Below, in pieces: positions 43,869 to 56,700 of a stretch of DNA of 64,000 nucleotides (the first letter of the stretch is position 1; every line of letters starts with the position of its first letter). The stretch spans positions 3,348,001 through 3,412,000 of the forward strand of contig NZ_OZ257126.1 in the NCBI RefSeq assembly GCF_965278975.1. The letters run 5' to 3'. The position numbers were made by a program, and so were the translations under genes. Origin of the DNA: Ferrovibrio sp965278975 (GTDB lineage: Bacteria > Pseudomonadota > Alphaproteobacteria > Ferrovibrionales > Ferrovibrionaceae). The notes under the pieces are model-generated. The model worked only from the letters and a program-made list of their open reading frames with translations. It made no database searches and was not told the origin of the DNA.

Positions 43869-43928
43869 AAATAAGCCAAAATAAGGAAAAATAAGAAGAA
43901 ATAAGCCGAAATAAGGAAATTTAAGCCG
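43869..43928. repeat. Six 10-bp phased A-rich repeats
   Basis: Six consecutive 10-bp units follow the pattern AAATAAGNNN (the last is ATTTAAGCCG). The A-runs recur every 10 bp, about one helical turn, which is expected to give static DNA curvature. The array has stop codons in several frames and lies 77 bp beyond the end of the ABM gene. Confidence 0.8.
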
Positions 43929-44005
43929 CGTGGTGCAGTGTTTTCAGCCAGTTGGCGTAAGCGCCATGCAGCCGATTGGGATTCAAGTCCTTAGGCTTTT
44001 TGACA

Positions 44006-44311
44006 TCAGGCTTCCGCGCTGACCGCCGGCTCGGCCCAGTGTTCCACCAGGGGGAATGGTTCATAAAAGCCATGCAATCGGGCGCGCCACTCGCGGTAGT
44101 GTGGTGACTGGCGGAAGCCGATGCTATGCGCCTCCAGGCTGGCCCAGCGCACCAGCAGCAGGTAGCTGCCGGGGCGTTCGATCCCCCTGCGCACCTCCAG
44201 CCCTTTGAATCCAGGAACTTGGCGGATGAACTGCGCGGCATCGGCCATCGCTGCTTCAAAATCCGCTTCTTTGCCGCTCCGTATATGGAGCATGGCCGAT
44301 TCGAGAATCAT
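44006..44311 (-). CDS. Antibiotic biosynthesis monooxygenase (ABM) domain protein
   Basis: A 101-residue protein with a ferredoxin-like ABM fold. It starts MILESAMLHIRSGKEADFE and contains FIRQVPGFKGLEVRRGIE, SYLLLVRWASLEAH and FRQSPHYREWRARLHGFYEP, which match a common small alphaproteobacterial ABM family. Such dimers bind small ligands or haem and act in oxidations or degradation of reactive metabolites (family knowledge), but the role here is unknown. The ATG at 44311 is chosen because the first strand starts there; in-frame starts upstream add residues unlike the family. It is divergent from lon. Confidence 0.85.
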   Translation of the reverse strand: MILESAMLHIRSGKEADFEAAMADAAQFIRQVPGFKGLEVRRGIERPGSYLLLVRWASLEAHSIGFRQSPHYREWRARLHGFYEPFPLVEHWAEPAVSAEA

Positions 44312-44437
44312 TGGTAACAGTCCGGTGAAGTTGGCTGCGGGTACCATGGCTTGACGGAACCCCGGCAAGCTCCCATCTTACCCATTAACGGTTGCCGCAG
44401 GGATTTCCTCCGTGGCCCAGTAACAAAAAGATTTCCC

Positions 44438-46849
<2,412 letters not shown>

Positions 46850-46887
46850 ACGGCTTCGGCCTGGACTAGAAGGGAAACGGAGGCGGC

Positions 46888-47160
46888 GTGAATAAGCAGG
46901 ATCTGATGGTGCAAGTGCGCGAAGCGACCGGCTTGAGCAAAGAGCAGGCAGAGCGGGCGGTTGAGTCCGTGTTCGACCTGATCACGGAATCGCTCAAGCG
47001 TGGTGAAGAGGTGCGCATCGTCGGCTTCGGCAGCTTCTTCGTCGGCACCCGGCGGGCAAGCCCGGGCCGCAACCCGCGCACCGGTGAGCGGATCGACCTG
47101 CCGCCGACGCGGCAGGCGAAGTTCCGTGCCGGCAAGAGCCTCAAGGAAGCCGTCGGCTGA
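46888..47160 (+). CDS. HU family DNA-binding protein
   Basis: Nucleoid protein of 90 residues. It starts MNKQDLMVQVREATGLSK and includes GFGSFFVGTRRASPGRNPRTGE, the beta-arm region with the proline that intercalates in DNA. The GTG start at 46888 has GGAGGCG immediately upstream. The length fits HU, and the gene position directly after lon fits the HU-beta location in many Proteobacteria. Confidence 0.96.
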   Translation: MNKQDLMVQVREATGLSKEQAERAVESVFDLITESLKRGEEVRIVGFGSFFVGTRRASPGRNPRTGERIDLPPTRQAKFRAGKSLKEAVG

Positions 47161-47204
47161 GCCACCGGCTCAGGCAAGCAGCGGCTGAGCCTTGGATAAC
47201 GTGT

Positions 47205-47237
47205 AACGGGCAGCGCCACATTGTGGCGCTGCCCGTT
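47205..47237 (+). terminator. 16-bp perfect stem-loop after the HU gene
   Basis: AACGGGCAGCGCCACA pairs perfectly with TGTGGCGCTGCCCGTT around a single T, 45 bp after the HU stop. The tail (GCCGTTC) is not T-rich. It lies between the HU gene and a convergent PAS gene and probably ends transcription from both. Confidence 0.7.
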
Positions 47238-47266
47238 GCCGTTCTAGGGGGAAGCCGAAGCCGGAC

Positions 47267-47740
47267 TTAGAGGAAATAGTGCAGGGCGACCAGATAGCGG
47301 TCGATGCGTTGTCCGTCGTCGCTCAGGGGCAACGACAGCCGGCTCCAATGCATCAGCAGCGGGCCGAACGTGTCGTTGATCTCGCTATAGGTGGGGCCGC
47401 GTTCGCGCAGGATGCGGAAATGGTCTTCCAGCGCCCGCGCTGCCATTTCCTCCGGTTCGAACTGGCTCAGCAGCTTGCCGGTCATCTCCCGGCCATAGCG
47501 TTCCGCCGAGCGGGTAGCGAATACGATATAGCGGCCATCGCCATCGTTTTCGCCTTCCACCCGCACCAGATGCAGGCGGCCCAGCCAAGGGGTGAATTCC
47601 TCCACCGTGAAGTCGCTGCGCCTGGGCATGAGGCGGCCCTGGCGCTTGCTCTCCCAGAGCTCCAGGAATTTTTTCAGGTCGGGCGGCAGCAGGCTGAGAT
47701 CACGCGCGGTCATCGGTTTCAGCTTGAACGAATTCGCCAC
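47267..47740 (-). CDS. Alphaproteobacterial PAS domain protein
   Basis: A 157-residue single-domain protein. It shows LLPPDLKKFLELWESKRQG, RRSDFTVEEFTPWLGRLHLV, and the GRYIVFATRSAERYGREMTG segment typical of a PAS_5-like family found widely in Alphaproteobacteria, usually without a partner domain. It contains no output motif, so its signalling target is unknown. The GTG at 47740 gives the full domain; an ATG at 47713 is the alternative. The gene converges on HU. Confidence 0.82.
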   Translation of the reverse strand: MANSFKLKPMTARDLSLLPPDLKKFLELWESKRQGRLMPRRSDFTVEEFTPWLGRLHLVRVEGENDGDGRYIVFATRSAERYGREMTGKLLSQFEPEEMAARALEDHFRILRERGPTYSEINDTFGPLLMHWSRLSLPLSDDGQRIDRYLVALHYFL

Positions 47741-47851
47741 GGCGCGCCAGCGCCTTCGTATTGCGCGCGCCAGCGCCTTCGTTGTTTGGGCTCAGGCCCC
47801 ACGCCTTTGCAGCCGGGATGTCGCCTGCTATAAGCGGCACGTTCATGGCAT

Positions 47852-47926
47852 GGGCGATTAGCTCAGCGGTAGAGCGCCTCGTTTACACCGAGGATGTCGG
47901 CGGTTCAATCCCGTCATCGCCCACCA
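47852..47926 (+). tRNA. tRNA-Val (TAC)
   Basis: 75-nt cloverleaf: acceptor GGGCGAT with ATCGCCC, D-arm AGCTCAGCGGTAGAGC, anticodon loop TTTACAC (anticodon TAC) and T-loop GTTCAATCC. CCA is encoded. A terminator follows within 50 bp. Confidence 0.96.
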
Positions 47927-47972
47927 TTTCCGTGCCGGTACTCCATGCCTGTCGCAGCACAGAGTGAACAAT

Positions 47973-48003
47973 AAAAAAGCCCGCCATTTGGCGGGCTTTT
48001 TCT
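47973..48003. terminator. Bidirectional rho-independent terminator
   Basis: AAAAAGCCCGCC-ATTT-GGCGGGCTTTTT: an 8-bp GC stem flanked by A and T runs on both sides. It can end both the tRNA-Val transcript and the convergent lipoprotein gene, whose stop is 21 bp away. Confidence 0.9.
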
Positions 48004-48023
48004 TTTACATCTCTAAGTCTGTA

Positions 48024-49334
48024 TCAGCGAACTAGAACGTGCACTTCGTTGGCGGCGCTCTGCGGGTTGCCGGCGGCGGAGATCGTCACGCGGCTGGCCG
48101 GCAGGCCCATCTCGGCGAGGCTGCGCACCACGCGGTCGGCATTGCGGCGTGCCTGATTCTGGTTGCTCGCCACCTGGGCGACATTGCCCTGGCCGGCGGC
48201 GACGGCGATGACGTCGAACTGTGCCTGCGGCCGGCGCTCCAGCGCCTTGGTCACGGCATTGTAGAGCGCCTGCTGATAGGGCACGTCAGCGCGGTCGAAG
48301 CGGATCACCACCAGCGGTGTGCGGCCATCATTGCCAACCACCGGCAGCGCGCCGGTGGTAACAGCGCCGCCGACTGCACCGGACGGGGCGGCGAAGCCAA
48401 GCTGCTGGCCGCCGGCCATGGTGGCGGCGGTGAAGGCGCGGGTGCCGAGCGACGGGCCGAGCGCCTCGCCGGACTTGATCGCGGTGGCAACAGTGGTGAG
48501 GTTGCCGCGTTCGGCGCCGACATAGGCAGTCTGACGTGCCACATCCTCGGAGAGTTCGCCAAGCACGCGGTCGATCTGCACCACGGTCTTCGAGGTCTCA
48601 TCCTCCAGCACGGCAAGCTGGCGGTGATCCTCGTCGATGGCGCCTGAGATCGAGTAGGTCGACTTGGTGGCCTGCAACAGGTAGGTCGCCATCGCCGAAT
48701 CGGCGGCGACTTCGTTGCTCAAGCTGTTCATCGCCGCCACATCGGTGGCCATGCGGTCGAGATCGGCCTGGGCCTGGTTCCACTGGTTCACCAGGATCGG
48801 GTTGCCCGGCGTGGTGCCCATCTGCAGGCGGGTGTTAACGGCGGCCACGGTGCCATGGTAGCGCTGCGAATTCGCCGTGGCCGAGGCGCGGACCGCCTGA
48901 ACCTGCTGACTGCGCTGCGATACGGCCTGCTGCAGCTGCTGCAGCTCGGTGCGCATCTGCTGCACCTTCTGGCCGACAAAGGTGCCGGTCGGCTGGCCGG
49001 GGGTGACGCCCACCGGCTGGTAGGCGGCATTGCCCATCACCGGCGCGGCGGGAGCGGAAGCCGGGGGGAGCTGGGCCATCTGCTGCTGCGGCATGCTCAG
49101 CGTCGGCTGGCGATTGGCTTCGATGGCGGCGGGCGCGATCTGCTGCGTTGCCAGCGGCTGGCCGGTCGGTTCCTCGCCGGTCAGTGACGGCCACAACTCA
49201 TCGGTGACATAGGAGCAGGCGGAAAGCAGCGATATCAGGGCGAGGGCGGAAACCAGGCGCAGCGCCCGCGGCGCCGCAACCGGCTTCGCTTGCACCCGCC
49301 CGACATCGGCCTCGAGAACAACAGGATGTGACAT
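48024..49334 (-). CDS. Lipoprotein with coiled coil and OmpA-like C-terminal domain
   Basis: A 436-residue envelope protein. After a basic N-region the core LVSALALISLLSAC carries a lipobox with Cys40 as lipidation site. Residues 100-200 are Gln-rich and helical (VQQMRTELQQLQQAV...), likely coiled coil. The last 90 residues (VVIRFDRADVPYQQAL, NQNQARRNADRVVRSLAEMG, ASRVTISAAGNPQSAANEV) resemble a divergent OmpA-like peptidoglycan-binding domain. The ATG at 49334 is chosen as it places the lipobox at a normal distance; the frame runs further upstream across the tRNA region. It probably tethers the outer membrane to the cell wall (inference). Confidence 0.78.
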   Translation of the reverse strand: MSHPVVLEADVGRVQAKPVAAPRALRLVSALALISLLSACSYVTDELWPSLTGEEPTGQPLATQQIAPAAIEANRQPTLSMPQQQMAQLPPASAPAAPVMGNAAYQPVGVTPGQPTGTFVGQKVQQMRTELQQLQQAVSQRSQQVQAVRASATANSQRYHGTVAAVNTRLQMGTTPGNPILVNQWNQAQADLDRMATDVAAMNSLSNEVAADSAMATYLLQATKSTYSISGAIDEDHRQLAVLEDETSKTVVQIDRVLGELSEDVARQTAYVGAERGNLTTVATAIKSGEALGPSLGTRAFTAATMAGGQQLGFAAPSGAVGGAVTTGALPVVGNDGRTPLVVIRFDRADVPYQQALYNAVTKALERRPQAQFDVIAVAAGQGNVAQVASNQNQARRNADRVVRSLAEMGLPASRVTISAAGNPQSAANEVHVLVR

Positions 49335-49403
49335 GCCGCGCCGTCTCACGTTTCGTAGTCGTTTTCGCGTTACAGCTTGCCCGGACCAGTAACACGGCGG
49401 CAT

Positions 49404-49419
49404 CGCCATGATCATGGCG
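49404..49419. promoter_or_regulatory. 16-bp perfect palindrome upstream of the lipoprotein gene
   Basis: CGCCATGATCATGGCG reads identically on both strands and lies 70 bp upstream of the lipoprotein start. It could be an operator, but no other copy was noticed in the window. Confidence 0.4.
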
Positions 49420-49639
49420 CTCCCACCGTATTCAATCCTGAGGCAACCCCCATTTCGCCACCAGCCTGACGGCTGGAGACGGACTGGCTCGCATACTAGC
49501 GAAAGGCGTATCGCCCTAGCAAGCACCTTCTTCCTTGAAAATCCGAGACTTGCGGGCCCCTTTAATGCTGCCCGCGAGAGGCTTGCATCGGGGGGAGAGT
49601 TTGAGTACGTTCCGGCCCCGTCGCGGTTCGCCGCGTCAC

Positions 49640-49716
49640 GCGCTCGTAGCTCAGCTGGATAGAGCACCAGACTACGAATCTGGGGGTCAGGAGTTCGAAT
49701 CTCTTCGAGCGCGCCA
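49640..49716 (+). tRNA. tRNA-Arg (ACG)
   Basis: 77-nt cloverleaf: acceptor GCGCTCG with CGAGCGC, D-arm AGCTCAGCTGGATAGAGC, anticodon loop CTACGAA (anticodon ACG, read after A34 deamination) and T-loop GTTCGAATC. CCA is encoded. Its 3' side borders the gene-poor stretch before the giant repeat gene. Confidence 0.96.
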
Positions 49717-49893
49717 TTTTCTCCTCCCTGACAATCCGTCATCCTTTCCCTACGGGTCGTTTTCAGCCCCGAGGGCTCGCAATCCGTTATCGGCAGCGCC
49801 TCACGAGTTTCCTCGGGATTCGGGGGCGGGGCTGGATTGACCGGGATTGAGGTTTGGCGACTCGTATAGCGGGGATTTCCTGATTTTGCCGGC

Positions 49894-49949
49894 CTCGGAC
49901 CCAGGGTCTCGGGCCCAGGGTCTCGGGTCCAGGGTCTCAGACCCAGTCA
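49894..49949. repeat. 4 x 14-bp tandem repeat
   Basis: Units are CTCGGACCCAGGGT, CTCGGGCCCAGGGT, CTCGGGTCCAGGGT and the degenerate CTCAGACCCAGTCA. The first three differ by one or two bases. Each unit holds a GGNCC-type palindromic core, so the array can form several alternative hairpins. Confidence 0.85.
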
Positions 49950-50599
49950 GCTACCGTGACTTCAGGTGGCTGGGATTCTTATCGGGGATATTGGGCCGAA
50001 ACGTGGATATTTTCCCGATGCCTCCTGCAACCATCTGGTGGAGCGGTTTCCGCTGTCTTGCCCGCCGCAAGGGTGCCAAGCTTTTGCCTGAATTCCAGGC
50101 ACGCAACTGACCCTTGGTTGTATGCCGTCGGCTGCTTGCCCCGGCTTATAATTGCATTTGCCCGCAACACGATTGCAACCATCTAGGGAAATCCGGGTCA
50201 GTGAAAAGTGGCGGAATATGCTCCGTAAGCCCCCTTTCCGGGGCGGATAAATTTGGTGCAATTCGTCGAAATTAAAGGAAAATTTGGCGTGCAATGGGTG
50301 GGCAATTTGTGGTAGTGAATTGATGCCTTGGTAATACTGTTGCCGATAGTTTCAGTGCGGCGGCAGGTTGCTGGGCAGCGTAGCGTTGTGTGCGCAGGTC
50401 GAGCCGTGTCAGTGCGCGTCGAGGCCGGCGGGTACAATGAGTACATCATCGGAAGTCGCAGGTGAGAACGCCGGGCGATGACTGCATGATGTCGGGCTCG
50501 GGCGGAAGCGCGAGCAGCCCGGCAGCTATTGTCGTGTACGCGTTTGGTCTTGCTTTGCATGCGTTTGTTGTTCGCGCAGTGGGCCAGCTGGTTTTTGTA

Positions 50600-50631
50600 T
50601 CGGTTGATTTGTGTCTCGGTTGATTTGCGTC
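50600..50631. repeat. 2 x 16-bp tandem repeat upstream of the giant gene
   Basis: TCGGTTGATTTGTGTC is followed directly by TCGGTTGATTTGCGTC (15/16 identical). It lies about 80 bp before the presumed start of the giant repeat gene and could be a regulator-binding array. Confidence 0.7.
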
Positions 50632-50710
50632 AACGTCGTGTTTGGCGATCACTCATAGAGGTGGTCGTTGATCAGAATAGATAAGTTCAGAAGGAGCTTG
50701 GTTTTTAGTC

Positions 50711-53700
50711 GTGCCGACCACGACCCTGAATGACGAGGGTGGCAATTACACCCTCACCAACGTCGAGACGCTGCAAGGTGGCAGCGGCGACGATAGGGTC
50801 ATTGTGTCCAAATTCACCGGCGGCGCTACCGTCGATCTCGGTGACGGCAAGGACCACCTCACGCTTCCTGATACGGCGAACAACCTGACGATTGCCAATG
50901 TCGAGACCATTCTCGGCGGCAAGCTCGGCGATACCGTGCAGCTCAGCAATGCCGCGGGCGGTGTGCATATCGATCTCGGTGCCGGCGTTGATACGCTGAA
51001 GATTGGCGGCACGTCGAGCAATGTCACGGTCGCGAATGTCGAGAATATTAGCGCCAATGGCGGCAACGACAGCATCACCGTCACCACCCAACTCAGCCGC
51101 GCCAGTGTCACGCTCGGCGATGGCAAAGACAGCCTGCAGCTTGCCAATACCGGCAACAGCCTGACCATCAACGGCATCGAGACCGTACTTGGCGGCAGCG
51201 GTGCCGATATCGTGGTCGCAAGCACGCCGTTCACCTCGGATAGCCGGGTCGATCTGGGCGGCGGGGCGGATGTGCTGACCCTGGGCGCCGCCGGCAGTGT
51301 CGTCAGCGTTGCCAATGTCGAGACCATCACGGGTTCGAGCGGCCGGGACGTGGTGACGCTTGAGCAACCCGCCACCGGCATCAAGGTCGATCTTGCGGCG
51401 GGCGAGGATACGCTCAACCTGGCCAATGGCGGCAACAATCTTACCGTTGCTGGCGTCGAGAATCTCAATGGCGGCAGCGGCGACGACAGCATTGCCGTCA
51501 GCGCCCGCGTGCAGGGCGGCCTGTACGATCTCGGCGATGGCAAGGACAAGCTTACCATTCTGACCGCTTCCGATATCGGCGTTGCCAATATCGAGACCAT
51601 TACCGGCTCGAGCGGCAGCGACAATGTGACGGTCAAGGTGGCGACACCGGATGGCCTGACCGTCGATCTTGGTGCTGGCAATGACAGTCTGCGGCTTGCT
51701 GATGGCGAGAACCGCGTCACGGCCAATAATGTCGAAACCGTCTATGGCGGCGGTGGCAGTGACCAGATCAAGTTTGGCGATACTGTCACCAAGGTCACTG
51801 TCGATCTGGGCGGCGGCACCGATAGTGTCGCGTTCGGCAATGCCGGCGGCACCTTCAGCCTGTCCAATGTCGAAGGGGTGACCAGCGGCGCCGGCGCCGA
51901 CAAGATCACCTTCGTATCGCCGTTCAATGGCACGCTCGATACCGGTGCGGGCAGCGATAGCATCACGTTCGGCAACGGCGGCAATACTGCCACCATCGCA
52001 AATGCAGAGACGATTACCGGCGGCTACGGCGTCGAGAATATCACCCTCTCGACCCCGGCCAATGCCAAGGTGGATCTCGGTGGCGATCCCGATACGCTGC
52101 GCCTGGCCGATGGCACGAACAATATCACCGCTTCCAATATCGACACCCTGATCGGCGGCAGCGGCGCCGACAATGTTCTGCTCAGCAAGGGCAGCTTCGA
52201 ATCGCTGTACGATCTGGGCGATGGCGCCGACAAGCTGCAATTGGCCACGGGCTCCAACCGCGTTTCGGTCGCCAATGTTGAAACCGTAACCGGCAATAGC
52301 GGTGCCGACGCGGTTACCTTCAACACCAGTCTCGGTACTCAGCACAACATCGATCTTGGCGGTGGCGCCGATGTCGCCATATTGGCCAATAGCGGCAATA
52401 ACGCGACGCTGACCAATGTTGAGACGGTTTATGGCGGTACTGGCGATGACAAGATCGTCATGGGCGGCGCTATCGGCAAGGGTGTGGTAGCGCTCGGTGC
52501 CGGCAAGGATAGCCTGACGCTGACTGGCGCCAGCAACACCGTAACGGTCTCTGACGTCGAAACCCTTATCGGCGGCACCGGCAACGACGATGTAACCATC
52601 ATCACGGCGCTGGAATCGCAGAGCAACATTGATCTGGGCGGTGGCCAGGACAAGCTGACCCTGATCAGCCCCGGCGGCTACACGCTGAACCTGTCGAATA
52701 TCGAAAGCATCACCGGCAGCTTCGGCAATGACGACATCACGCTGAAGACCAATGTCAATGGCGGCAAGATCGACCTGCGCAGCGGCAACGACAAGCTGAC
52801 GCTGGCCGATGGCGGCAACTCGCTCACGGTGCAGAATGTTGATACCGTGGTCGGCGGCAGCGGCGCCGATAATATCACCATGTCCGCCGCTGGCTCGACC
52901 AGCTACGATCTTGGCGGTGGTGCCGACAAGCTGGTTCTTGGCAATGGCACCAATACGGCCAGCGTTGCCAATGTCGAGACCCTCATGGGCGGCAGCGGCG
53001 CCGACACCGTGCGCTTTATCGGAGCCGTCGCCAGCGATGCCAGCATCGATCTCGGCAAGGGCAATGACCGGGTTGAGTTCGACAATGTCGCCAACACGGT
53101 CACGCTTGCCAATGTCGAGCAGGTGATCGGCGGCAACAAGAGCGATGATATCTATCTCGGCACAGGTGCCACCAAGGTTACCGTCAATCTTGCCGATGGC
53201 GCCGACAAGCTCACCCTGAATTCCGCTGGCGGCACCATCACGGTGCTGAACACTGAGACCATTATCGGTGGTGCCGGCACTGACAAGGTGACGGTCAATA
53301 CTGCGCTGAATGGCGGCCTGATCGATCTCGGCGGCGGCAGCGATACGCTGAAGCTGGCGAGTTCCAACAATAATGTCACTATTGCCAACGTCGAGACCAT
53401 CACCGGCGGTAGTGCTGCCGATACCATCGCCATTGAGGGTGAACTGAAGAACGCAAAGGTTGACCTCGGCAGCGGCCTGGACAGCCTGTCGCTCGACGAT
53501 GTTGCCAATTCGCTTACCGCCATCGGCGTTGAAACCATTACTGGCGGCACTGGTAACGACAGCGTGCGCATCGACAAGTCGGCGCGCGCCAATATCGATC
53601 TGGGCGCCGGCCAGGACAGCCTGGTACTGGGCAATGTGGCCAGCATGCTCACGCTGGCCAACATCGAAACACTGACCGGCGGTTCGGCTGCCGATATCGT

Positions 53701-56700
53701 GGCCTTGAGCGACAACCGCCTCAGCAGCTCGGTGATCGATCTGGGTGGTGGCGTTGACAAGCTGACGCTGGCGGCCGGCAACAACACGCTCACGCTTGCC
53801 AATGTGGAAACCGTCGTCGGCCTCGGTGGCAACGATGTGATCTACAATAACGTCACCACCGCCAAGGGCAGCTTCAATCTCGGCGACGGCCTCGACAAGG
53901 TATTCCTGGCGAACGGCAACAACACGGCTTCCTTCGCCAATGTCGAGACCATCGTTGGTGGCAGCGGCAACGACAAGATCACGCTGATGAATGGCATCAG
54001 CAACGGCTATATCGATGCCGGTGCTGGCGCTGATACGGTGAAGCTGGGCAATTTCATCAACAGCCTGACGATTGCCAATGCCGAGACGGTGACCGGCGGC
54101 AGCAATGCCGACACGGTTACCTATAGCGGTACCGGCAGTGTCGATCTGGGCGCGGGCCAGGACAAGTTGATCCTGACGGGCGCGGCCAATGCGGTAACCG
54201 TTGCGGGCGTAGAAACCCTGGCGGGTGGCAGCGGCAACGACAGCATCACCATGAAGGCGGCGCTGAGCAAGCCGATCAGCCTGGATCTCGGTGCTGGTAA
54301 TGACTCGCTGAAGCTTGCCAACGGCACCAATACCCAGACCGTATATGGCACCGAGACGGTGCTCGGCGGCACCGGTGTGGATACCATTACCGTGGGTGAC
54401 GTGATCACCAACGGCTACATGGACCTCGGCGCCGGCAAGGACAAGCTGATCCTGGCGGTTGGTGGCAGCACCTTCACCATCAGCAATGTCGAGACCGTTA
54501 TCGGCTCGACCGGTGACGACACCATCGCGCTCGGCCCGAACCAGCCGGCTAATGCGGTGATCGATCTTGGCGCCGGCAACGATACGCTGATCATCAATTC
54601 CGGCGGCACATTGTCGCTGACTAATATCGAGACCGTGATCGGCTCGGCCAATGGCGACGTGCTGACGCTTGGCACCGTGCTGAAGAATGGCCGCGTCGAT
54701 CTGGCTGGCGGCAACGACGCGCTGACCCTGGCCAAGGGCGACAATATCGTCACGCTGGCCAATATCGAGACCATCACCGGCAGCACCGGCAACGAAACGA
54801 TCTATTTTGCCGGCACCGGCATGGTTGATCTTGGCGCGGGCAATGACCTGCTGCGCTTCGCCGATGGCGGCGACAATGCTGCCACGGCCTCGAATTTCGA
54901 GACCGTGCAGGGTGGCAGCGGCAATGACCAGCTCACCCTGACCCAGGCCATCGGCAACGCCACTAGCCCCTATAGCATCGACATGGGCGCCGGCCGTGAC
55001 TCCGTCAAGCTGGCTGATGGCGGCAACGTATTCAACGCCATCAATACCGAGAGCGTTACCGGCGGCAGCGGCACCGACAATGTCACGCTGGCCAGCGTCG
55101 TCACCGGCGGCCGCGTCGATCTGCTCGGCGGCATCGACTCGCTCAAGCTCGCCAATGGCGACAACAGCCTGACCATCGCCAATGTCGAAAGCGTCACCGG
55201 CGGTTCGGGCAACGACACGATTACCTATGCCGGTACCGGCAGCATCGATCTGGCTGGCGGCTCTGACACCGTGATCCTGAATGGCGCGGCCAACACTGTC
55301 ACGCTCAGCAATGTCGAGGCGGTGGTCGGCAGCGGTGGCGCCGACACGGTGCAACTCACCCAGGGCCTGCAGGGCGGCAGCGTTGACCTGGCGGGCGGTG
55401 GCGACAAGCTGATCCTGGCCGATGGCGGCAATACCCTCACGGTGGCCAACACCGAAACCATCGTCGGCGGCGCTGGTGCCGATACCATCACGCTTGGCGC
55501 GGGCAGCGGCAATGTCACGGTCAGCAGCATCGAGAAGGTGATCGGCAGCGCGGCGGTCGAGAAGCTGACCCTGGCCGATGGCGGTAACTATCTTCAGGTC
55601 AGCAACGTCGAGAGTATCACCGGCGGCAAGGATAATGACGCCGTGGTGCTCACCGAGGGCCGTACCGGCGGCACCATCGATCTGATGGATGGCAGCGATC
55701 TGCTGGTGCTGGCCGATGGCGGCAACCAGCTCACCATCAATAACGTCGAGACCGTGATCGGCGGCTCGGGCAACGATTACGTCACCTTCTCCGGCAAGGG
55801 CTATATCGATCTCGGCGACGGCATCGACAAGCTGGTGCTGGTGGGCGAGACCACCCAGGTCACGGCAGTGAATGTCGAGACCGTGGTTGCCGCCGGCAGC
55901 AAGGACAATGTCACCTTCCAGCTCGACACCACGGTGGCGAATGGCAATTTCGACCTTGGCTCGGGCAATGACGGCCTGATCCTGGCCGATGGCGGCAACA
56001 AGCTGACGGTGACCAATATCGAGACCGTTACCGGCGGTTCCGGCAATGATGTCGTCACCTTCAACGGCAGCGGCCAGGCCGATCTTGGCGGCGGCAACGA
56101 CACGCTGCAGATCGGCACCAGTGGCGGCAACTACACCGTCACCGGCACCGAGACGATCCAGGGCAGCAACAACACCGATATCGTCACGCTTGGCGAGACC
56201 ACCAGCGGCGGCGTCAAGATCGACCTGGGCGGCGGCAAGGATGGCCTGGTGCTGGCCGATGGCGGCAACACCGTCACCGCCAGCAACGTTGAATCCGTCA
56301 CCGGCGGCAAGGGTGGTGATGACGTCACGCTCGGTACTGCGGTCACCGGCGGCAGCATCGATCTCGGCACGGGCGATGACAGCCTGACATTGGCCGATGG
56401 CACCAATTCGCTCACCGTCACCAATACCGAAACGGTTACCGGCGGCTCGGGCAGCGACACGATTACCTACAGCGGCACTGGCACGGTCGATCTGGGTGCT
56501 GGCAACGACAAGCTGGTGCTGGGCAATGGCGGCAATACGGTCACCGTTTCCGGCATTGAAACGCTGGTCGGCGGCAGCGGCGGCGATGATGTCACCTTCA
56601 CTGACACGCTGGATGGCGAGAGCATCGACCTCGGCGGCGGCAAGGATGCGGTTACGCTGGCCGATGGCGGCAACACCCTTACCATTTCGAATGTCGAGAG

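Larger units (their letters stand above)
49717..50710. other. Gene-poor kilobase between tRNA-Arg and the giant repeat gene
   Basis: About 1 kb with no credible coding sequence. The few short open frames lack ribosome binding sites and protein-like composition. It holds a 4 x 14-bp tandem repeat (49894-49949), a 2 x 16-bp tandem repeat (50600-50631) and AT-richer patches (50250-50300) that contrast with the flanking GC-rich genes. It ends with AAGGAG at 50691-50696. It may be a long regulatory leader of the repeat gene or a scar of insertion next to the tRNA. Confidence 0.6.

Noticed and set aside
49847..50110. 87-codon plus-strand open frame in the gene-poor region
   Set aside because: It contains the 14-bp tandem repeats, lacks a ribosome binding site and has no recognisable protein pattern.
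49640..50710. Genomic island integrated at tRNA-Arg
   Set aside because: No integrase gene and no direct repeat of the tRNA 3' end were found in the visible sequence; kept only as a question in the findings.
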